Origin: Nymphaea colorata
Lineage: Eukaryota; Streptophyta; Magnoliopsida; Nymphaeales; Nymphaeaceae
Length of the DNA stretch: 64,000 nt
Direction: 5' to 3'
NCBI RefSeq assembly: GCF_008831285.2
Contig: NC_045140.1
Span: forward strand, 9,916,505-9,980,504
The position numbers and the translations under genes were made by a program. The notes under the pieces are model-generated. The model worked only from the letters and a program-made list of their open reading frames with translations, did no database searches and was not told where the DNA came from. Positions 59,750 to 64,000 of the stretch are shown here, in pieces; position 1 is the first letter of the stretch, and every line of letters begins with the position of its first letter.

Positions 59750-61979
59750 AGAAGAGAGGGAAAGTCATGCCCGGGGGAGTATTCTCTCTCGTTATTTTTA
59801 GCAAGATCTGGCCGTCGATCTTCATTACGTCGGACGGCTCATGAAGCGTCGGTCGGTACGTCTTTACGTCCATTCCCAGTTTCTCTCTCCTTTGATGCGC
59901 AAGAACTTGCCTATCCCTTTCTGTTTGGAAATTAGGCTCGTTTGATGCGCAGGTCTACTGTTTACCGAGGGGAAAAATCCTCACTTGTAGGGATTTACCA
60001 TGCGCTGCCAAACACAAGGAAATTTCGCCTGCTTGAACGGTCTTCTTTGGACCTAGAATTCCGGTGACGGCCGAGATGATGCTGGACACTGCTTGCGGGT
60101 AGATCTCGGCTAATCTTCTGTTTCTTCACCGTGAACTCCATCAGCAATATGGCGGTGATGGAACCCTGTGGTTTTGTTCTTCATACGATTCGCGGGCGTG
60201 GTTGGGTTGGTCCAATTTTCTCTGCTTCGGCAAAGTGATGGATTTTTTAAGAGGGTTTTAGTGCTTGTTGGATCAGGAAAGTTTTTTTTTTTCATTTTTT
60301 CAGCGTTTTTAGTGGGGGTTTTTATCTGTTTTTTGTTACAATTTGGTAGGTTTCTTCTGACCTCAACAACAGCATTTTTTTTGTTTTTTTAGTTTCATGT
60401 AGTTGTTCAGCCACAATGGCAGGGTTTATCCATCTTCCTCTTGTGCCACTGGTTTAAAATTTTGTTTCTCCGTTAATTTTTTATAGTGAAATTCTAGTAT
60501 AGGTGATATGAAGCATTAGTTTTTGCTAGTTGTTTTAGTTTGATGCACGCGTTCTTGCTGCTTTGTAACCGTTGGAACCACTATGATAACAAAATTTATC
60601 AGCGGTATTTTTTTTTGCAACAAACACAAAGATTTTTTTTTTTTTTGAAAAAAACATCCAAGCCATCAAACATGCCTGAATTTGTGAAAAGCAAAATTTT
60701 ACCCTCCGTAATTTATCCCATGGAAATTTAAAAAGGTGGGTCATCAATGAAACCATTCAAAAATTTAAAGTTGGAATGAATGTGACTGGTGGGCAGACCA
60801 CAAACAAGAAAAAAAAAAAATCTTACGCAATTAGGTGGTAACAACGACCGAGCACAACATGCTAGCAATGGAGAGAATGATTCTTAAAAAAAATTGTTTT
60901 TCATAGCTTTTTTACCTTTTCCTATTTATAATTTTGTTTGTATAAAAAACCATTAAAGTGAACTAAAGGTATTTTAATCATTAATTTTAATGTAGCACAA
61001 TTTCTGCAACATATAACCAGGTTCAGGCGACAAGAGAAAGTTATGGGTGCATCCACTCAAAAGCAGAGAAAAAAAACTGAGCTTGGGGGAGCAGTTGAAT
61101 GGGAATTGATTTACCTAGTTTGTAGCTCCTTGTACGTTCTCCTTGTATTCATAACCTCATCTGTGTACATGTCGAACCAGAAGCGTTGCTGCCTTCTGTC
61201 TTTCTGAAACACCATTAATTGGTGGCCAAGCCAGAAATTGTGCTGCCAGGGGGGAAAAAGCAACTGAAACTCAGCAGGGTGTACAGTTATTATGTAGACG
61301 AACTGAGAAGACGACCTAGCTTTTGTTTTCCTTACTTGTTTTAGCTTCTGAGTCCTGTGAGAAGGGCCTATTTGTCATTATCTCCATGTTTGCCATGTGC
61401 ATGCCTTCCAGATACATATATATTGCTCCGATTTCTCTTCCTCCACGGTGCAAAATTGTCTATCTACATGGAATTTTTCCTCTTTAATTTCCAAGACTTT
61501 CCTTTCGTAATTGATTTCGAACGGCAAAGAAGGAGATCGATCGCTGGAGCGGCTTATATTTCGACCTTCCAGATCCAGTTTACATCGAGAAGATGCATGG
61601 ACTGCATGCTAATAGAAGATGGCAGCTACCGCTTTCCTTCTCCTCCTCCAAAGGCCTACACCATGATCGCCTAGCTACTTGTCATTCGGAACAGAAGTTC
61701 ATGTAGGATCGGAAATGGAAGTGATATAAGCAAGGATGGCAGATGCATACCTTCAAAGCTGGTCCGAGTTTCCAGCACCTTCTCTCGTTTCGTTCCCTAT
61801 CCGTTCACATTTTTAAAGCTGCGAGTGATGCTTCTAACACCAGCTCGGAAACTTAAGGCACAACTTCCGAAAAGAAGCCTAAACTTCAACTTGGTATGCT
61901 TCAACTTGGCCATATTGGTCTGTCAACCACGATTTTTATTTATTATTGTGAAATAAATGTAAAATATAGAGGAGGTTCG
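59750..61979. other. Mixed-composition region, no confident gene
   Basis: 59760-60240 is GC-richer and could be a transcribed leader, but no protein is recognisable. A 105-codon plus-strand frame at 61357-61674 is unrecognised. The word TTTGATGCGCA occurs twice (about 59893 and 59940). Confidence 0.35.
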
Positions 61980-62562
61980 TTGCATCAATGAAGGTGGTTA
62001 GCCGTGCTGGTGCATTAAATTTTGTGCACAGTGCAGATAATGATAAAAATGCTTCATTTAAATAAGAAAAAAAACTTTTTACAAGGATAAAAGAAAAAAA
62101 AAGGACATTTTTTCCAATAATTTCAAGCATGTCCTTTTTTTTATTTGGCGTATGTATGTTGTGTGCACCGAGCGGCGCACACAACTCTGTCTCAAGCACC
62201 ACCTAAACTTCTAACAGCACCACCAATGAGCGGAGTGGTTCCGTTGGTTTTTTGTGCTTCTCCTGTAATGTGTGCTTGCATTTTGGGTTGTTTTCTTCAA
62301 TTTTATCTGTACCAACCATTTGCCCAACAATGAACTGCATGACCATTTTGTTAAAAAGATAAACCTGTATCACAAGGTCTAAATGAACCATTTTGTCAGA
62401 AAGATGAAGGTTGGACGTAGTTTTCAGTTGTCAAATGTTGTGCCTTGTGTTGTGCATGTGAGGCATGAACATTTTGGCTTCTTAAGGTGCACTTGGATCT
62501 TTTTAAAATATTTTATGTTACTGATGTAGGTATTTGTTTGACCAGAGCTCTGTCTTACTTCT
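61980..62562. repeat. Segmental duplication A, second copy, left part
   Basis: Partner of 36600-37335 in the same orientation. The match then jumps directly to the partner of 38841. Confidence 0.85.
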
Positions 62563-64000
62563 TCACAGAAAATGATGACACTGATCCTTGGGAACCCAAT
62601 CCTTTCCTTACAATTACTAGCTAAAATCTCGATTAAGGGCAAGCCTGAACCGGGAACCCAAAACAGTTGGACATAAATTTCTCAAAATGAGTAGAGGCAA
62701 TTTTATCAATCACAGATCAGCTTAAGGTTTGTTAATATCTGATAGAGTGTTGACAACATCATGTTCTGTATTTTACGTTTCGGTATGTTTTTTCTTTCTT
62801 GATTTGGTAATTGATTTGCCTGGTAGAAAGGTCTCTTCTTCTCAATTGAAAACGAAACAAAACTGGGGAAATGAATTCAGGACAGAATTGTGAGCCCATG
62901 CACTGTCTGAACAGCTAAGGTTCCGTCTGCACAGCTCTGGCTCATTCAATAGTCCGAGACCATGCAATTATTATTGTCCTATGGCATCTTCCAAACAACT
63001 CACATGGAGGCCACGTTGCTGTTCATCTTCTCATCAATCTAACCCTTGAGCTGTTCATTATATATCGTGCCGTGCCCGATTATTGCATGCGATCATTGCA
63101 TTGTCAATAAAATACACAATGAATACAAAACATCTTCCTTTGGCTTCAAATACAAACAAAGTAATCGGGTGCTCAAAATAGCGAACATGTTATATGTGGG
63201 AAAATATTTCCTTTTAGCTCACTTTCAAAGTTGTGCACCTACGCACACAAATGCACGGCACACAGAGACGTGCATATAACAAATGTTGATATGAAACCAG
63301 GTCTACCAAAAAGGAGAAGCAAGGAAAGATCAAATGAATTTCCCTCCACGATTAATTTCTGGCCATTGACTTGCAGGCGAATTATTAGCGCCGCTGATAA
63401 GTGCAGAAAGCCCAAGTGGATCTGACATCCTCAGAGGGGCTCAATTATTACTTGAAAGTTATTTTTTAATTTGTATTAAAGAAAAGTCAAAGAGAAAATG
63501 TAACTTAATTTAACGATCTTTTATATATAACTGGTGCATGCAATTACCTTCACCAGCCCATAAGAATTGTGGTATTTTAGATTGATTCCTTCCTAACATT
63601 TTACTTGTTTAAGTCCGAGTGCCCCTTAAATTTTAAAAGTTAAACCATTAGTGCCTCAGAAATTTTCAACTCTGCCACTCAATAGGTCTATGGTTATCCA
63701 CGGTGGAGCTAACAAAAATTTTAGGCACATCCGCCCTAAAGGGTGAAGGCAAATCATAGGGGCATTTTTGAAAAAAACTAAAAAAAATTAAAGAATTTTA
63801 GTATAAGCCTTTTTTTTTTTTTGAAAACCTATGAATTTAAAAGATAATAAGTATGTGAACTGAAAGAGTTAGTTGAAAATAATTAATAGTGGTCCAGTAT
63901 CAGACCTGGCACGCACATGTGCACGATTTTCTTTTTAACCATTGTGGTCACTCTTGAACCTTTTGTTTGGAAACTTAAAATAAGAAAAATTCGTAAACAT
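62563..64000. repeat. Segmental duplication A, second copy, right part
   Basis: Partner of 38841-40274, running past the end of the window. Small open frames in it mirror those in the first copy and are not judged to be genes. Confidence 0.92.

Noticed and set aside
61357-61674. 105-codon plus-strand frame ending in a proline-rich tail
   Set aside because: No family match by eye and no supporting context. It would need transcript evidence.
1-64000. tRNA, rRNA, CRISPR or organellar inserts
   Set aside because: No cloverleaf, rRNA core, spaced palindromic array or organelle gene was noticed. A tRNA or covariance-model scan would settle it.

Overview
This window looks like intergenic-rich nuclear DNA from a flowering plant. 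The supporting signs are a two-exon tau-class glutathione S-transferase gene with GT-AG splice sites, several decayed Ty1/Copia retrotransposons, hAT, PIF/Harbinger and CACTA-type ends with correct target-site duplications, long AT-rich gene-poor stretches and many (GA)n and (TA)n tracts. I cannot name the species from sequence alone.

Layout. 1-1213: a possible CACTA end, and a block also found near 34.9 kb. 3010-3421: the 5' part of a Copia gag. 3422-13527: a roughly 10 kb satellite array with a unit of about 170 bp, containing two inverted blocks in a higher-order repeat of about 2.04 kb and a GC-rich transposon end. 13528-16041: the promoter region and the tau GST gene, the best-supported gene here; about 397 bp of its upstream region is tandemly duplicated. 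16637-20060: the rest of the split Copia element, with a hAT MITE inside its zinc knuckle. 20363-21453: a Pack-MITE-like PIF/Harbinger element. 23-33 kb: an old diverged segmental duplication, a GC-rich hAT MITE, minisatellites and an antisense Copia gag. 34.07-34.51 kb: a possible small two-exon gene on the minus strand. 36.6-40.3 kb is repeated at 62.0-64.0 kb. 43.6-47.55 kb: a decayed but nearly full Copia element with a recognisable primer-binding site. 48.35-50.41 kb: an antisense Copia gag and flank, homologous to 32-33 kb. 51.04-51.70 kb: an uninterrupted 221-codon minus-strand ORF with two C-terminal membrane segments. 53.3-56.3 kb: two further Copia fragments. 56.3-62 kb: AT-rich DNA with nothing recognised.

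How it fits together. The GST gene would encode a cytosolic detoxification enzyme. It and the satellite array lie together between two 251-bp copies of the same gag segment. The 13.2 kb between those copies therefore looks like one insertion, or one duplication event, inside an older Copia element. The satellite's higher-order inverted structure and this bracketing are the most unusual features of the window. Function is not implied for most of the rest, which is nested and decayed repeat DNA.
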